Positions 40,300 through 49,683 are shown, counted from the first letter of the stretch. The stretch: 62,347 nt of DNA from Eikenella halliae (GCF_001648475.1 NZ_LXSQ01000009.1:1-62347), one strand, 5' to 3'. Notes: generated from the letters alone by a model not told the origin. Numbers and translations are program-made.

Positions 40300-41589
40300 A
40301 TGGCGTGGAAAGACAGGCTGCGGCCGGCTTCGTTTCGGCAGGCGGCATTCGGCGTGGAGGCGCACAGCAGCGAGCAGGGTCGGCGGGTGGTGGTACACGA
40401 ATACCCCGGCCGCGACAAGCCCTACGTGGAAGACCTCGGCGCAAAGGCGCGGGGCTTTACACTGCGCGGCTTTGTGGTGGGCAAGGACTACCAGCAAGCC
40501 CGTGATGCGCTGCTGGATGCGGCCAACGCGCCCGGGCCCGGCCAGTTGGTGCACCCGTATTTCGGCGCGCTGCGCGTGGTATGCACGGCGGTAAGCGTGA
40601 GCGAGAGCGGCGAAGCCGGCGGCATGGCGGTGTTTGATTTAACCTTTGTGGAGGCGGGCGAGAGCCGCTATCCGGCGGCGGAATCCGACCCGGCAGGCAG
40701 CCTGTTGGATGCGGCGGATACGCTGGACGGGCAGCTGGTCGAAGCCTTCGGCAAGTGGTTTGATTTGGACGGCCTGCCGGATTTTTTAAGCCGCGACAAT
40801 CTGCAGGCGCTCACCGAGCGCATTCAGCGGCTGTCCACGGTGGGCGGCCTGCTGGATTTGTCCAAACAATCGCCGTTTTTGCGGCAGGTGCGGCAGTTGT
40901 TGGATGCGGTGGGCGAGCTATCGGCCTCTCCGGCGGTGTTGGGCAGCCGCATCATCGGGCTGTTTACCGATTTAACCGGCAGCTTCAGCCAGCCTTTGGG
41001 CGGCATCATGGGGCTGGCGCGGGCATTTCGCGGTGGGAAGCGCGAAGTATCGCGCGGGCTGCCGGCTAACCCCACGCCGTATCAGCGCGCCGAATCCAAC
41101 CGGCAGGCGGTGCAGGTGTTGTTTGAGGCTGCGGCGCTGAATGCGGCGGCGGCTACGGCAGTGGTACGGCCGGATGACATCACCATCGAGCTGCCGCAGC
41201 CGGGCGGTAATTTCGGCAGTGGCGGCAATCAGCAGCCCAGCCGCATTGCCCCCAAAGCCGCCGCCACCCCGCTGTTTGAATCGCTGGATGAAGCCGTGGC
41301 GCTGCGCCGCCTGTTGTTGGCGTGGTTGGATGAGCTCGCGCCGCAGCTGCCGGATTCGGCGTTTTCGGCGTCGCAGGATTTGCGTGCCGCCATCGTGCAG
41401 GCGTTGCCGGACACGGAAAACGAACTGCCGCGCCTGGTGGATTACACCCCGCAGCGGCCGCTGCCGGTGGTGGTATTGGCTTATCGTTTGCACGGCGATG
41501 CGCGGCGCAGCAGCGAGATTTTGCGCCACAACCCGGTCGCGCATCCGGGCTTTATGCCGGTGCACCCGCTGCGGGTGTTGTCGGATTAA
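40300..41589 (+). CDS. DNA circularisation protein N / Mu gp43-like
   Basis: 429 residues, AGGAG upstream. The N-terminus MAWKDRLRPASFRQAAFGVE, then RRVVVHEYPGRDKPYVEDLG, is the family signature; the rest is helical. In Mu-like tails it lies after the tape measure gene and belongs to the baseplate or tail-tip module. The circularisation name is historical. Confidence 0.87.
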   Translation: MAWKDRLRPASFRQAAFGVEAHSSEQGRRVVVHEYPGRDKPYVEDLGAKARGFTLRGFVVGKDYQQARDALLDAANAPGPGQLVHPYFGALRVVCTAVSVSESGEAGGMAVFDLTFVEAGESRYPAAESDPAGSLLDAADTLDGQLVEAFGKWFDLDGLPDFLSRDNLQALTERIQRLSTVGGLLDLSKQSPFLRQVRQLLDAVGELSASPAVLGSRIIGLFTDLTGSFSQPLGGIMGLARAFRGGKREVSRGLPANPTPYQRAESNRQAVQVLFEAAALNAAAATAVVRPDDITIELPQPGGNFGSGGNQQPSRIAPKAAATPLFESLDEAVALRRLLLAWLDELAPQLPDSAFSASQDLRAAIVQALPDTENELPRLVDYTPQRPLPVVVLAYRLHGDARRSSEILRHNPVAHPGFMPVHPLRVLSD

Positions 41590-41599
41590 GGAGCAGTAA

Positions 41600-42781
41600 A
41601 TGGCTATTGAGCTGTTGGTAAACGGCGTTTTGTACGGCGGCTGGACGAGCGTATCCATCAGCCGCAGCATCGGCACCGCCGCCGGTGCATTTAACATCGA
41701 GTGCACCGAAAACGTGGGCGGCGAGGCAATACATTGGCCGATCCGCCCGAACGACGAATGCGAGGTGCGGGTGGCCGGGCAGGTGGTGATTAAGGGTTAT
41801 ATCGACAAAACCACGCTCGATGTATCGGACAGCAGCCACGGTATTGCCGTGTCCGGCCGCGATAAAACCGGCGATTTGGTGGATTGCGCCGCCGCCGTGA
41901 AGCAATGGCGTAATGTGTCGATTTTGGACTTGGCTAAAGAGCTGTGCGCGCCGTTTGGTATCGAGGTGGTATTGGAAACCGAGCCGGGCAAGCCGCTGGC
42001 GGTGTTTAAAACCGAGCCGGGCGAAACGGTATTTAAAGCCTTGGAACGGGCGGCGAAAATCGCCGGTATTTTGCTGGTACAGGCACGCGGCGCATTGGTT
42101 TTGACCCATGCCGGGGCGCAGCAGGCGGCTACGCCGCTGGTTTTGGGCGGCAACATCAAATCCGGCACGGCCGATTACGATTATTCGGAGCGGTTTTCGG
42201 AATACACCATCACCGGCCAACGGGCGGGCAAAGACAACGACCATGGCAAAGCGGCGGCTCATGTGCGCTCGGCGGTGCGCGATGAGGCCATCAAGCGCCA
42301 CCGGCCGTTTGCCAAATCCGCCGACGGACAGGCTACGCCAGAGATGGCGCAGCGGCAGGCGGAATGGGAAAAGCAGGTGCGCGAAGCGAAAAGCACCCAG
42401 CTATCCTGCACGGTGGCCGGCTGGACGCAGCACGATGGCGCGCTGTGGGACATCAACCAACGGGCACAAGTGGAAGCGGCTACGCTGGCAGTACAGGGCG
42501 AATTGCTGATTTCGGCGGTCGAGTATGGCTACGATGATTCGGGCGAGATAACCAAAATCGAGCTAATCCGCCCGGAAGCGCTGCTGCCCTCGCCCGAAGC
42601 AGCGGAAAAAGCCAACCGCAACACCGCCGCCAAACCGGCTGCCGGCAAAGGCCGCCAACGCGGCGGCAAGCGTGCTCGGCAGGGCAAGGGGCAAAATGCG
42701 GTATCCGGCGATGTGCTGGTGATCAAACCCGATGCGCAAGGCAATTACAAACCCGGAAACTTTGAAAGAGGAAAATCATAA
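41600..42781 (+). CDS. Baseplate hub protein (Mu gp44 / late-control D family)
   Basis: 393 residues. ELLVNGVLYGGWTSVSISRS, GRDKTGDLVDCAA, YSERFSEYTITGQRAG and the C-terminal Lys/Arg/Gly tail match the P2 D/Mu P hub family. The stop codon overlaps the next ATG (TAATG). It forms the hub under the tube. Confidence 0.87.
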   Translation: MAIELLVNGVLYGGWTSVSISRSIGTAAGAFNIECTENVGGEAIHWPIRPNDECEVRVAGQVVIKGYIDKTTLDVSDSSHGIAVSGRDKTGDLVDCAAAVKQWRNVSILDLAKELCAPFGIEVVLETEPGKPLAVFKTEPGETVFKALERAAKIAGILLVQARGALVLTHAGAQQAATPLVLGGNIKSGTADYDYSERFSEYTITGQRAGKDNDHGKAAAHVRSAVRDEAIKRHRPFAKSADGQATPEMAQRQAEWEKQVREAKSTQLSCTVAGWTQHDGALWDINQRAQVEAATLAVQGELLISAVEYGYDDSGEITKIELIRPEALLPSPEAAEKANRNTAAKPAAGKGRQRGGKRARQGKGQNAVSGDVLVIKPDAQGNYKPGNFERGKS

Positions 42782-43332
42782 TGCAGGCGCTGAAAAACAT
42801 GATCGGCAGGGCGATTTTAAATTTAATCAACGATGCCGCCGCCACCCAAACCGTTACATTGGAGGCGCAGGCTGGCGATGTGCACGACGAGGTGGAGCTG
42901 TTTCAGCCGTTCGGTTTTTCGGCGCACCCGCCGGTGGGCAGCGAGGCGGTGGTGGTATTCGTGGCGGGCAACCACGACCACCCGATTGCGCTGTGCGCCG
43001 AACACAAGGGCACGCGCCGCAATAATCTGGCCGAGGGCGAAGCGGCGGTTTACAACCTATGGGGGCATCACATCACGCTGTACAAAGACAAATGCGTGAT
43101 AGAAACCCCGGTGTTTGAGGTTAATGCCGAAACATCCGCCACCATCAAAGCACCGAAAATCACGCTAGACGGCGAAGTGAGCGGCACCAAATCGGCGGTG
43201 TTTGCCCAAGATGTGAAAGACCAAGGCGGCAGATTTAGCATGGGTTGGATGCGTGCGCTGTTTAACCGCCACACCCACCACGAAAACGACGGTGGCGGCA
43301 ATACCGACCAGCCGAACGAACAAATGGAGTAA
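42781..43332 (+). CDS. Baseplate assembly protein (Mu gp45 / gpV-like spike)
   Basis: 183 residues. ILNLINDAAATQTVTLEAQA and the OB-fold-like region (HDEVELFQPFGFSAHPPVGS, VAGNHDHPIALCAE) are followed by ETSATIKAPKITLDGEV. It ends with a His-rich HTHHENDGG, consistent with metal binding at the spike tip. Confidence 0.87.
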   Translation: MQALKNMIGRAILNLINDAAATQTVTLEAQAGDVHDEVELFQPFGFSAHPPVGSEAVVVFVAGNHDHPIALCAEHKGTRRNNLAEGEAAVYNLWGHHITLYKDKCVIETPVFEVNAETSATIKAPKITLDGEVSGTKSAVFAQDVKDQGGRFSMGWMRALFNRHTHHENDGGGNTDQPNEQME

Positions 43333-43337
43333 GCACT

Positions 43338-43760
43338 ATGCTGGGACTGATGCCTCAAGCAGACGGCGGCAGCCGCCTGTTGTTTGCCGGGGTGGATTGG
43401 CTGAAATCGGCAGTATGGATGAGCTTGGGCACCGACCGCCGCGCCGAAAACGACGATGTACTGCCCGGCGGCGACGGCGACAAGCGCGGCTGGTGGGGCG
43501 ACAGTTTCCGCCCGCGCCGTATCGGCTCGCGGTTGTGGCTGCTGGAACGGCAGAAAATTACTGCCGATACCTTACTGCGGGCGGAGGAATACGCCGCCGA
43601 GGCGCTCGCCTGGCTCACGGAAAAGAAAATCGCAGCGGCGGTGCGGGTGCGGGCGGAACGGCACACGCTCACTTGTGCAATGTTGTATATCGAAATCGAA
43701 AAAGACGGCGGAGAAATCCGCCGTTTTGATTATTTGTGGAGCGTAAATCATGGCGTTTGA
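43338..43760 (+). CDS. Baseplate protein GP46 family (gpW-like)
   Basis: 140 residues. WMSLGTDRRAENDDVLPGGD, then GDKRGWWGDSF, is the GP46 signature. It is a wedge component in Mu-type baseplates and overlaps the J gene by 11 bases. Confidence 0.87.
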   Translation: MLGLMPQADGGSRLLFAGVDWLKSAVWMSLGTDRRAENDDVLPGGDGDKRGWWGDSFRPRRIGSRLWLLERQKITADTLLRAEEYAAEALAWLTEKKIAAAVRVRAERHTLTCAMLYIEIEKDGGEIRRFDYLWSVNHGV

Positions 43761-44757
43761 ACGACCAAGCCTGCCGGAATTGTGCCGGCGGGTGGAATTG
43801 GACATCAGCAGCCGCCTCTCGCCCTACCCGCATCCGCAGGAAGGCGATGTGGCGGCAGTATTCGGTGCGGCTTTGGGGGCGGCATCGCACCTCTTGCACG
43901 GGCATTTGGATTGGATTGCCCAACAGATGCTGCCGATCACCGCCGCAGGCGATGAGCTCGACCGCCACGCCCGCACCTGGCTTACCGTGCCGCGCAAGCC
44001 AGCCGCGTTTGCCAGCGGGCAGGCCACTGTGTCCGGCAGCCTGCCTTTGGTGGGTGATGAGCTGCGGCGTGAAGACGGCGTGCGCTATTCGGTGCGCGCT
44101 GTTGCCGGAAATACAGTGTTGCTGGATGCGTTGGAGCCGGGCCCGGCAGGCAACGCCAGCGCCGGGGCAGTGTTGCGCTACAGCGGCGGCACGGCCACGG
44201 TGGATAGTGGCGGGCTCTCCGGCGGCGCGGCGGCAGAAAGCGACGAAGAGCTGCGCGAACGCTTGCTGCAGCGCATCCGCAACCCGCCGATGGGCGGTAG
44301 TGTGGCGGACTATATCCGCTGGGCGCTCGAGGTGCCGGGTATTGCCCGCGCCTGGGTTAAGCCAAACAGCGGCGAGATTAACCACGTGGTGGTATATGTG
44401 GCAGGCGGCGACAGCATCGTGCCCAACAGTACGCTGCTGGATGCGGTGCGGCAGCATTTAGAGCTGCTGCGCCCGGTAACGGCGCGGGTGTCGGTTGTTG
44501 CTCCGCGCCTGAAAACCGTGGCGCACCGCATCAAGGTTTATCCCGATACCGCCGCCGTGCGGCAGGCGGTGGAGAGCTCGCTGCGCCTGTTTTATCGGCG
44601 CGAAGCCTCGCTGGGCTCGGTTATCCGCCTCTCCCGCATCAGTGAGGCGGTTAGTTTGGCGGCGGGCGAAACGCACCATATGCTGCTTGCGCCCACAGCG
44701 GATGTGGTGTGTGAGCAAGACGAAATCGCGGTGCTGGGAGGTATCTCGTGGACTTAA
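43750..44757 (+). CDS. Baseplate J protein (Mu gp47-like)
   Basis: 335 residues. QEGDVAAVFGAALGAASHLL, then WIAQQMLPITAAGDELDRHA and the SDEELRERLLQRIRNPPMGG segment are characteristic of baseplate J. It forms the wedge that joins hub and fibres, and overlaps the next gene by ten bases. Confidence 0.9.
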   Translation: MAFERPSLPELCRRVELDISSRLSPYPHPQEGDVAAVFGAALGAASHLLHGHLDWIAQQMLPITAAGDELDRHARTWLTVPRKPAAFASGQATVSGSLPLVGDELRREDGVRYSVRAVAGNTVLLDALEPGPAGNASAGAVLRYSGGTATVDSGGLSGGAAAESDEELRERLLQRIRNPPMGGSVADYIRWALEVPGIARAWVKPNSGEINHVVVYVAGGDSIVPNSTLLDAVRQHLELLRPVTARVSVVAPRLKTVAHRIKVYPDTAAVRQAVESSLRLFYRREASLGSVIRLSRISEAVSLAAGETHHMLLAPTADVVCEQDEIAVLGGISWT

Positions 44758-45344
44758 GCATCAGGCAGGCTGCCTACCGCAGCCAACTTACCGCGCTGCT
44801 GCCCCCCGGCCGTGCCTGGGCAACCGAATCCGACCCGGCGCTGGCCGATTTTATTGCTGCGCTGGCATTAGAGCTGGCCCGTATTGAGCAACGCGCCACC
44901 GAACTGCTGGCGGAAGCCACGCCATACGGTGCATACGAAACGTTGCCGGAATGGGAAGCTACCGCCGGGCTGCCGGATGAATGCAGCGCAGCGGCCGCCG
45001 GCGATATTCAGGCGCGGCGCATGGCGCTGGTGGCGCGGCTGGCCGGTGGCGGTGCGCAAAGTAAGGCGTTTTATTTGCACCTGTTGCGCGTATCGGGACA
45101 GCCGCAGGCGGAAATTACCGAGTTTTTCCCGGCCACCTGCAATGATGACTGCAACGCCGCGCTGTACTCCGACAACGACAGCTATTGTTGGGCGGTATCG
45201 CTGCACGGCAGCGGAGACCACCGCCCGGCTAATTGCAACGATGATTGCAACAGCCCGCTGCAGCTGTATCAAAGCAGCGCCATTGAGTGCGTGCTCAACA
45301 AGCTCAAACCAGCACACACTTATCTAATTTTTAAATATGTTTAG
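44748..45344 (+). CDS. Tail protein DUF2313 (Mu gp48 / YmfQ-like)
   Basis: 198 residues from GTG 44748. The N-terminus YRSQLTALLPPGRAWATESD, then LADFIAALALELARIEQRA and WEATAGLPDE, is diagnostic. The middle contains two copies of a Cys-rich C-NDDCN motif near 126-166. Its position before the fibre gene is conserved in Mu-like phages. Confidence 0.87.
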   Translation: MDLSIRQAAYRSQLTALLPPGRAWATESDPALADFIAALALELARIEQRATELLAEATPYGAYETLPEWEATAGLPDECSAAAAGDIQARRMALVARLAGGGAQSKAFYLHLLRVSGQPQAEITEFFPATCNDDCNAALYSDNDSYCWAVSLHGSGDHRPANCNDDCNSPLQLYQSSAIECVLNKLKPAHTYLIFKYV

Positions 45345-45356
45345 GAGCGATTGATT

Positions 45357-46673
45357 ATGCAGCGGATTTCTACTTCTTCAGCCGTTGCCGACCTGTTCGG
45401 CAGCGGCAAATCCGGCTTTAGAAACGGCGATTTACCGCGTGGGGTGCTGCCTACGGCGTTTAACGCCGAATGGTGCAACCATGTGCAGGAGGAGATTTGT
45501 AATGTGATCGAGGGTGCCGGCGTGGCACTCAATCCCGATAAGCGCGACCAGCTGCTTGCTGCCCTGAAAAAGCTGATTGACGAGCAGGCAGGCGGCAAAG
45601 GCCTGCCAGTTGGCGCAGTCATCGGATTTCCGCGCGCGGTTACCAGCCCCGAAGGCTACCTGAAAGCCGACGGCAGCACCTTTAATCAAGCCACCTATCC
45701 CGACCTGCACCGTGTATTGGGCGGCAACAAGCTGCCCAATCTCACACGCTCCGACATCGGCATGACCGCCTATTTTCCGTTTGACGACATCCCGGACGGC
45801 TGGATTAAGTACGACGAGATTGCTGTCAAGGTAACGCAGTCCGCCTATCCCGAGCTCTACCGCAAGCTGGTGGCGCAGTACGGCTCAATCGATGCCGTGC
45901 CCAAGGCTGACGACCGCTTTATCCGCAATGCTTCAGGTAGCCTCACAGTCGGCACGCAACAGGGCGACGCCATACGGAATATTAAGGGTACGTTTTCGAT
46001 GCTTGAATCTCGCGGCACAGAAACAACCGGGGCGTTTAACAAACAAAGCGCCACGCTGACCCCGAGTTCATTTCGCTCTCCGGGGCAGGGTGCGAACTTT
46101 GTGCTGGAATTTGATGCCGCCCGCTCTGTGCCCACGGCGGATGAAGTGCGCCCTAAAGCCATCGCAATGGTGCTGTGCATCAAGGCTAAAAACAGCCTGG
46201 ACGACGTGGTGCTGTGGATTAAGGCTTACGGCAAGGTGACCAACGCCGGTGTGCTGGATGCCTCTACATTGGCCGCCGGGCTGCAAAACAAGTCCGACAA
46301 GGGGCACACCCACCGCGCCGCCGAAATCAGCGACTTTGCCGAGGCGGTGGCCGCGCTCACCGTGCACCAAAAAATCGGCACGTTTGATATTTGCAAGCTG
46401 CCGGACGGCACGCAAATCGAATCTGGCACGGTACGCATCCAAAACCACAACAACAACCCGACAGCCCGTGTGCTGACATGGCCGCTGGCCTTTATCAGCG
46501 CCCCGGTGGTGGTCGCCACCCTGTCCGCCCCGGAAGGCAACGCGCGCGATATTTGGGTAACCATTGACAGCAGGCAGAGCAACCAGTCGGCTGTGTACTA
46601 CTGGTTGCACGAGCAGATTTATAACACCCCGGATGTGACGGTTAATTTTGTCGCCATCGGGCGTTGGAAATAG
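45357..46673 (+). CDS. Tail fibre with tandem collar-type domains
   Basis: 438 residues from ATG 45357 (AGGAG nine bases upstream). An N-terminal attachment domain has LPRGVLPTAFNAEWCNHVQE and ALNPDKRDQLLAALKKLID. It is followed by two collar-like segments (PVGAVIGFPRAVTSPEGYLK with YPDLHRVLGG, then IPDGWIKYDEIAV with YPELYRKLVA and DRFIRN). GHTHRAAEISDFAEAV comes next, then a beta-rich C-terminal receptor-binding part ending VNFVAIGRWK. One DUS lies in each collar segment, which may favour exchange. Confidence 0.82.
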   Translation: MQRISTSSAVADLFGSGKSGFRNGDLPRGVLPTAFNAEWCNHVQEEICNVIEGAGVALNPDKRDQLLAALKKLIDEQAGGKGLPVGAVIGFPRAVTSPEGYLKADGSTFNQATYPDLHRVLGGNKLPNLTRSDIGMTAYFPFDDIPDGWIKYDEIAVKVTQSAYPELYRKLVAQYGSIDAVPKADDRFIRNASGSLTVGTQQGDAIRNIKGTFSMLESRGTETTGAFNKQSATLTPSSFRSPGQGANFVLEFDAARSVPTADEVRPKAIAMVLCIKAKNSLDDVVLWIKAYGKVTNAGVLDASTLAAGLQNKSDKGHTHRAAEISDFAEAVAALTVHQKIGTFDICKLPDGTQIESGTVRIQNHNNNPTARVLTWPLAFISAPVVVATLSAPEGNARDIWVTIDSRQSNQSAVYYWLHEQIYNTPDVTVNFVAIGRWK

Positions 46674-46682
46674 GAGCAGATG

Positions 46683-47306
46683 ATGACTGTGTATTACTAC
46701 CAAAACGGATTTTTGCACACCGACGGCATGCCGCCGGAAGGCGCGGTCGCCCTCACCGCTGCCGAGCATGAGGCGCTGGTTGTCGGACAATGTACCGGAC
46801 AAATCGTAATGCCCGGCAAAAACGGCAAGCCTGTATTGGCTGACCCAGCGCCCTGTCCCTCCAGCACTTGGGATGGCGAGCAATGGCATATCGACCCAGC
46901 TTGCGCCGCCCAGCTTAAGGCAGAGCAGCAGGATGAAATGTGGGAGCGCATCAAGGCCAAGCGCTACGACAACCTGCGGCACGGGGTGTTTGTCAAAAGC
47001 GTAGGCAAGTGGTTTTACACCAACAATGAGAGCCGCACCCAATACATCCTGCTGCGCACCATGAAAACGCTACCGCCGAATCTGAAGTGGAAAACGATGG
47101 AAAACGATTTTGTCCTCATGACCCGCGAGCTGCTGGATGAAATGACTACGCAGATGGTGGTGGATGAACAGGCTGATTTTGCCAATGCCGAACGCCATAA
47201 AGCCGCCATGCTCAAAGCCGAAAACCCGCTGGAATACGATTATTCAGACGGCTGGACAGTCAATTATGAACAGCCCGCCGCCGAGCTTGAGGAGGTTGCC
47301 AAATGA
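46683..47306 (+). CDS. Tail fibre assembly-type protein (DUF4376-like)
   Basis: 207 residues from ATG 46683 (AGGAG six bases upstream). The N-terminus MTVYYYQNGFLHTDGMPPEG and a helical second half (EMWERIKAKRYDNLRHGVFV, RELLDEMTTQMVVDEQ) fit proteins encoded after phage fibres. The ATGA overlap with the next gene indicates coupling. Confidence 0.7.
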   Translation: MTVYYYQNGFLHTDGMPPEGAVALTAAEHEALVVGQCTGQIVMPGKNGKPVLADPAPCPSSTWDGEQWHIDPACAAQLKAEQQDEMWERIKAKRYDNLRHGVFVKSVGKWFYTNNESRTQYILLRTMKTLPPNLKWKTMENDFVLMTRELLDEMTTQMVVDEQADFANAERHKAAMLKAENPLEYDYSDGWTVNYEQPAAELEEVAK

Positions 47307-47782
47307 GCCAGCGTCCGATTTATCTCGCCTTGTACAAAGGCCGCCGTGACGGCTCCGGCTGGCGCGTATGGTGCGCCCGAGCCACCGACTGGTTCACCCG
47401 TGTTTTGACACGCGGGCGGTACTCACATTGCGAGCTTGCCGTCAAGCTACCTGAAACGGCAGACGGGCAGGAATACGCGTGCTACTCCGCCAGTATCCGT
47501 GACAAGGGCGTGCGCAGGAAAACCATGCCGCTGCCGTCTGCCAAGTGGGATTTGATTGCGCTGCCGGATAGCGTTGGCGAGCGATTGCATGGTTTATGGG
47601 AGGCAACCCAAGGCCAAGGCTACGACCTGCCCGGTGCGTTCGGCGTGGTGTTCGGGCTACCTGAAAACCGCCGCCGTTGGTTTTGCAGCGAGTGGGTGGG
47701 CAAGGCGTTGGGGTTGTCCGAAAGCTGGCGGTTTTCGCCGAATGATTTAGCCGCTATTTTTAAAGGAGAGCATCATGTTTGA
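47303..47782 (+). CDS. Permuted papain-like amidase (YiiX/NlpC-P60 superfamily)
   Basis: 159 residues. H42 in GRYSHCELAV and C128 in RRWFCSEWVG give the His-before-Cys order of permuted papain-like enzymes (YiiX/YaeF). The substrate is unknown; cell-wall or lipid amide bonds are possible. Placed between the fibre genes and the holin candidates. Two near-DUS sequences occur in frame. Confidence 0.72.
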   Translation: MSQRPIYLALYKGRRDGSGWRVWCARATDWFTRVLTRGRYSHCELAVKLPETADGQEYACYSASIRDKGVRRKTMPLPSAKWDLIALPDSVGERLHGLWEATQGQGYDLPGAFGVVFGLPENRRRWFCSEWVGKALGLSESWRFSPNDLAAIFKGEHHV

Positions 47783-48314
47783 GCGAGCGAAAACTTGGTA
47801 TAACCGTTTGACTTCCTGCCGCTTTTGCAGATATGTGAAAGCGGCTTTGTCTTGGGCGTGGAATCTGCGCTTTTTGCCGGATTCGGCGCGGCGCTGGGTG
47901 TTTGGCACGGGCACGCGGGCGCTGCAAATCGTCAATATCGGCTTTTTGCTGGTTTGGGCTTGGGTGTTTGGCGTAAACGGTTTTGGCTCGCTGCCGCTGT
48001 GGACGGGGCTCACTAAATTGCCGCGCTGGTTTGTGGTGCTCATGCTGTTGCTGCTGGCGCTGCTGTCGGCGTGGTCGATGTGGAGCAGCAGCCCGCGCAG
48101 TCATGCGGTGGGGGTGGGTGCGCTGCGGATTACGCCGCTGATTTGGCTGCTGCTGGCAACCAGTTTTTGGGTGCGGCATACGCTGGCGGCACAGGTGGTG
48201 GGCTATGTATTCGGCATTTGGAGCTTGGCGGTTTGGCTGGTGGGCGAGCATTTGCAGGATATGTTGCGTGATGAGAGACAGGCCGCGCAGACGGCCGGAA
48301 AGAAGGCATCGTGA
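47775..48314 (+). CDS. Four-helix membrane protein, possible lysis or exclusion factor
   Basis: 179 residues, AAAGGAG upstream of ATG 47775. About four hydrophobic segments lie between residues 50 and 160 (IVNIGFLLVWAWVF, FVVLMLLLLALLSA, ITPLIWLLLATSFW, VVGYVFGIWSLAVWLV), after a basic N-terminus. No family was recognised. It overlaps both neighbours, so it belongs to the lysis cassette. Confidence 0.65.
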   Translation: MFERAKTWYNRLTSCRFCRYVKAALSWAWNLRFLPDSARRWVFGTGTRALQIVNIGFLLVWAWVFGVNGFGSLPLWTGLTKLPRWFVVLMLLLLALLSAWSMWSSSPRSHAVGVGALRITPLIWLLLATSFWVRHTLAAQVVGYVFGIWSLAVWLVGEHLQDMLRDERQAAQTAGKKAS

Positions 48315-48700
48315 ATGATTTGCTTGCGGGATTTTTTGCCAGCAAAACACTGCTGGCGGTGGTGGGCGCGTTTGTCGGCTCGCTGCGGGTGTCGATGCGT
48401 GCCAAAGATAAAAGCACCTCGGCCAAGTGCGGCGACCTGATTGCGGCGCTGTTTTTGTCGCTGGCAGTGGTGGACGACCTCACGCCCAAGGATATGCCGC
48501 GCTTGGCATTGATGGTGGGGATACTGGCCGGGACGATGTGCGATGTGCTGCTGGATTCGGCACGCGCGCTCTCGCCCGATACGGCGGGCGGTATCTTGGA
48601 TTTTGTGCTGGGCAAGCTGGGCTACCACCGCCAGCCAGCCGCCGAGAAGCCGCCGGTGGTGGTGGCGGATGATGACGAGCCGCCACCGCCACCGGAATAG
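48311..48700 (+). CDS. Holin candidate
   Basis: 129 residues from GTG 48311 (GTGA overlap with the upstream stop). Three membrane segments are seen (LLAVVGAFVGSLRVSM, GDLIAALFLSLAVVDD, ALMVGILAGTMCDVLL), followed by an acidic, Pro-rich tail (VADDDEPPPPPE). Size and position suit a class I holin. Confidence 0.68.
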   Translation: MNDLLAGFFASKTLLAVVGAFVGSLRVSMRAKDKSTSAKCGDLIAALFLSLAVVDDLTPKDMPRLALMVGILAGTMCDVLLDSARALSPDTAGGILDFVLGKLGYHRQPAAEKPPVVVADDDEPPPPPE

Positions 48701-48924
48701 TTTTGACGACCGCCGCCTCTGCCCGCTGTATCCGAGTACGCGGCGGTTATTACTTCAGGCTACCTGAAAACCAGTTATTAAGTAATCCTTTATAACTGGC
48801 ATAAGGCTACCTGAAATGCAAAAATTAAACCGTTTTAAAACAATGGTATATATTTTAATTAGGTGGATTTACACCTATTTTGCGCGTTTTGAGGCTACCT
48901 GAAAAATCAAAGATTTATGTTTCT

Positions 48925-48948
48925 GCCCGCCATTGTGCGGGCTTTTTT
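48925..48948 (+). terminator. Terminator before the endolysin gene
   Basis: GCCCGC pairs with GCGGGC over a six-base loop, then TTTTTT. DUS copies lie upstream near 48758-48769, 48805-48817 and 48891-48903. Confidence 0.8.
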
Positions 48949-48962
48949 GTTGGAGGTTAAAA

Positions 48963-49511
48963 ATGACGAAACAAACCGAATTGCCGTGGATTGCCAAGGC
49001 GAAAAGCTATCTTGGATTGCGTGAGATACCGGGCCCGCAGCACAACCCGGAAATCCTGCGCTGGCTGGTGAAGTTTGGCGGCTACAACGGCGAAGAGAAA
49101 GCCTGGTGGAAAAACGACGAGGTGGCTTGGTGCGGGTGTTTTGTTGGCGTGTGCTTGGGCGAAGCTGATCGCTTTGTCGTGCCGCAATGGTATCGCGCGG
49201 GCGCGTGGGCGGATGAACACTACCTTACCCGCTTATCCAAGCCGGCCTATGGCTGCCTGGCAGTCAAAAAACGTACCGGCGGCAATCATGTGATGTTTAT
49301 CGTGGGCAAAGACAGACAAGGCCGCCTGATGGGTTTGGGCGGCAACCAAGGCAACCGCGTGAGCATCATCCCGTTTAATGCGGCGGAATTGAGCTTTTGG
49401 TGGCCGAGCTACTGGCGCGATAAGCAGTGCGTTAAATCCGAGCCAGCGGCCATCCGCTACGAGCTGCCGATAGTAGATGCCACCGGCAAACAGGGCGAAA
49501 GCGAGGCATAG
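48963..49511 (+). CDS. Endolysin-like peptidase (TIGR02594-type)
   Basis: 182 residues from ATG 48963 (TTGGAGG upstream). WIAKAKSYLGLREIPGPQHN, WCGCFVGVCLGEA with catalytic C57 and GGNHVMFIVG with H109 place it in the NlpC/P60-CHAP-like TIGR02594 family. It probably cuts peptidoglycan peptide bonds at lysis. There is no signal peptide, so it depends on a holin. Confidence 0.85.
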   Translation: MTKQTELPWIAKAKSYLGLREIPGPQHNPEILRWLVKFGGYNGEEKAWWKNDEVAWCGCFVGVCLGEADRFVVPQWYRAGAWADEHYLTRLSKPAYGCLAVKKRTGGNHVMFIVGKDRQGRLMGLGGNQGNRVSIIPFNAAELSFWWPSYWRDKQCVKSEPAAIRYELPIVDATGKQGESEA

Positions 49512-49512
49512 T

Positions 49513-49677
49513 ATGGCGGATGAGTGCACAGCCGACTGGGTGCGCCGCATGATTGCCGAGCAAGAGGCGGCGCTGGCAGATGCTAAAGTCATCGGCGATG
49601 CCTATGCCGCCCAGCACGCGGAGCACGAATTGCGTAACTACCGGCAGTTTTTGGCGCGGCTGGAACAGGCTGCCTGA
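49513..49677 (+). CDS. Small helical phage protein
   Basis: 54 residues (MADECTADWVRRMIAEQEAA, then HAEHELRNYRQFLARLEQ), one base after the endolysin stop. It is probably a coiled coil. Its stop codon TGA lies inside a simDUS (CAGGCTGCCTGA). The function is unknown. Confidence 0.6.
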   Translation: MADECTADWVRRMIAEQEAALADAKVIGDAYAAQHAEHELRNYRQFLARLEQAA

Positions 49678-49683
49678 AAAGCG

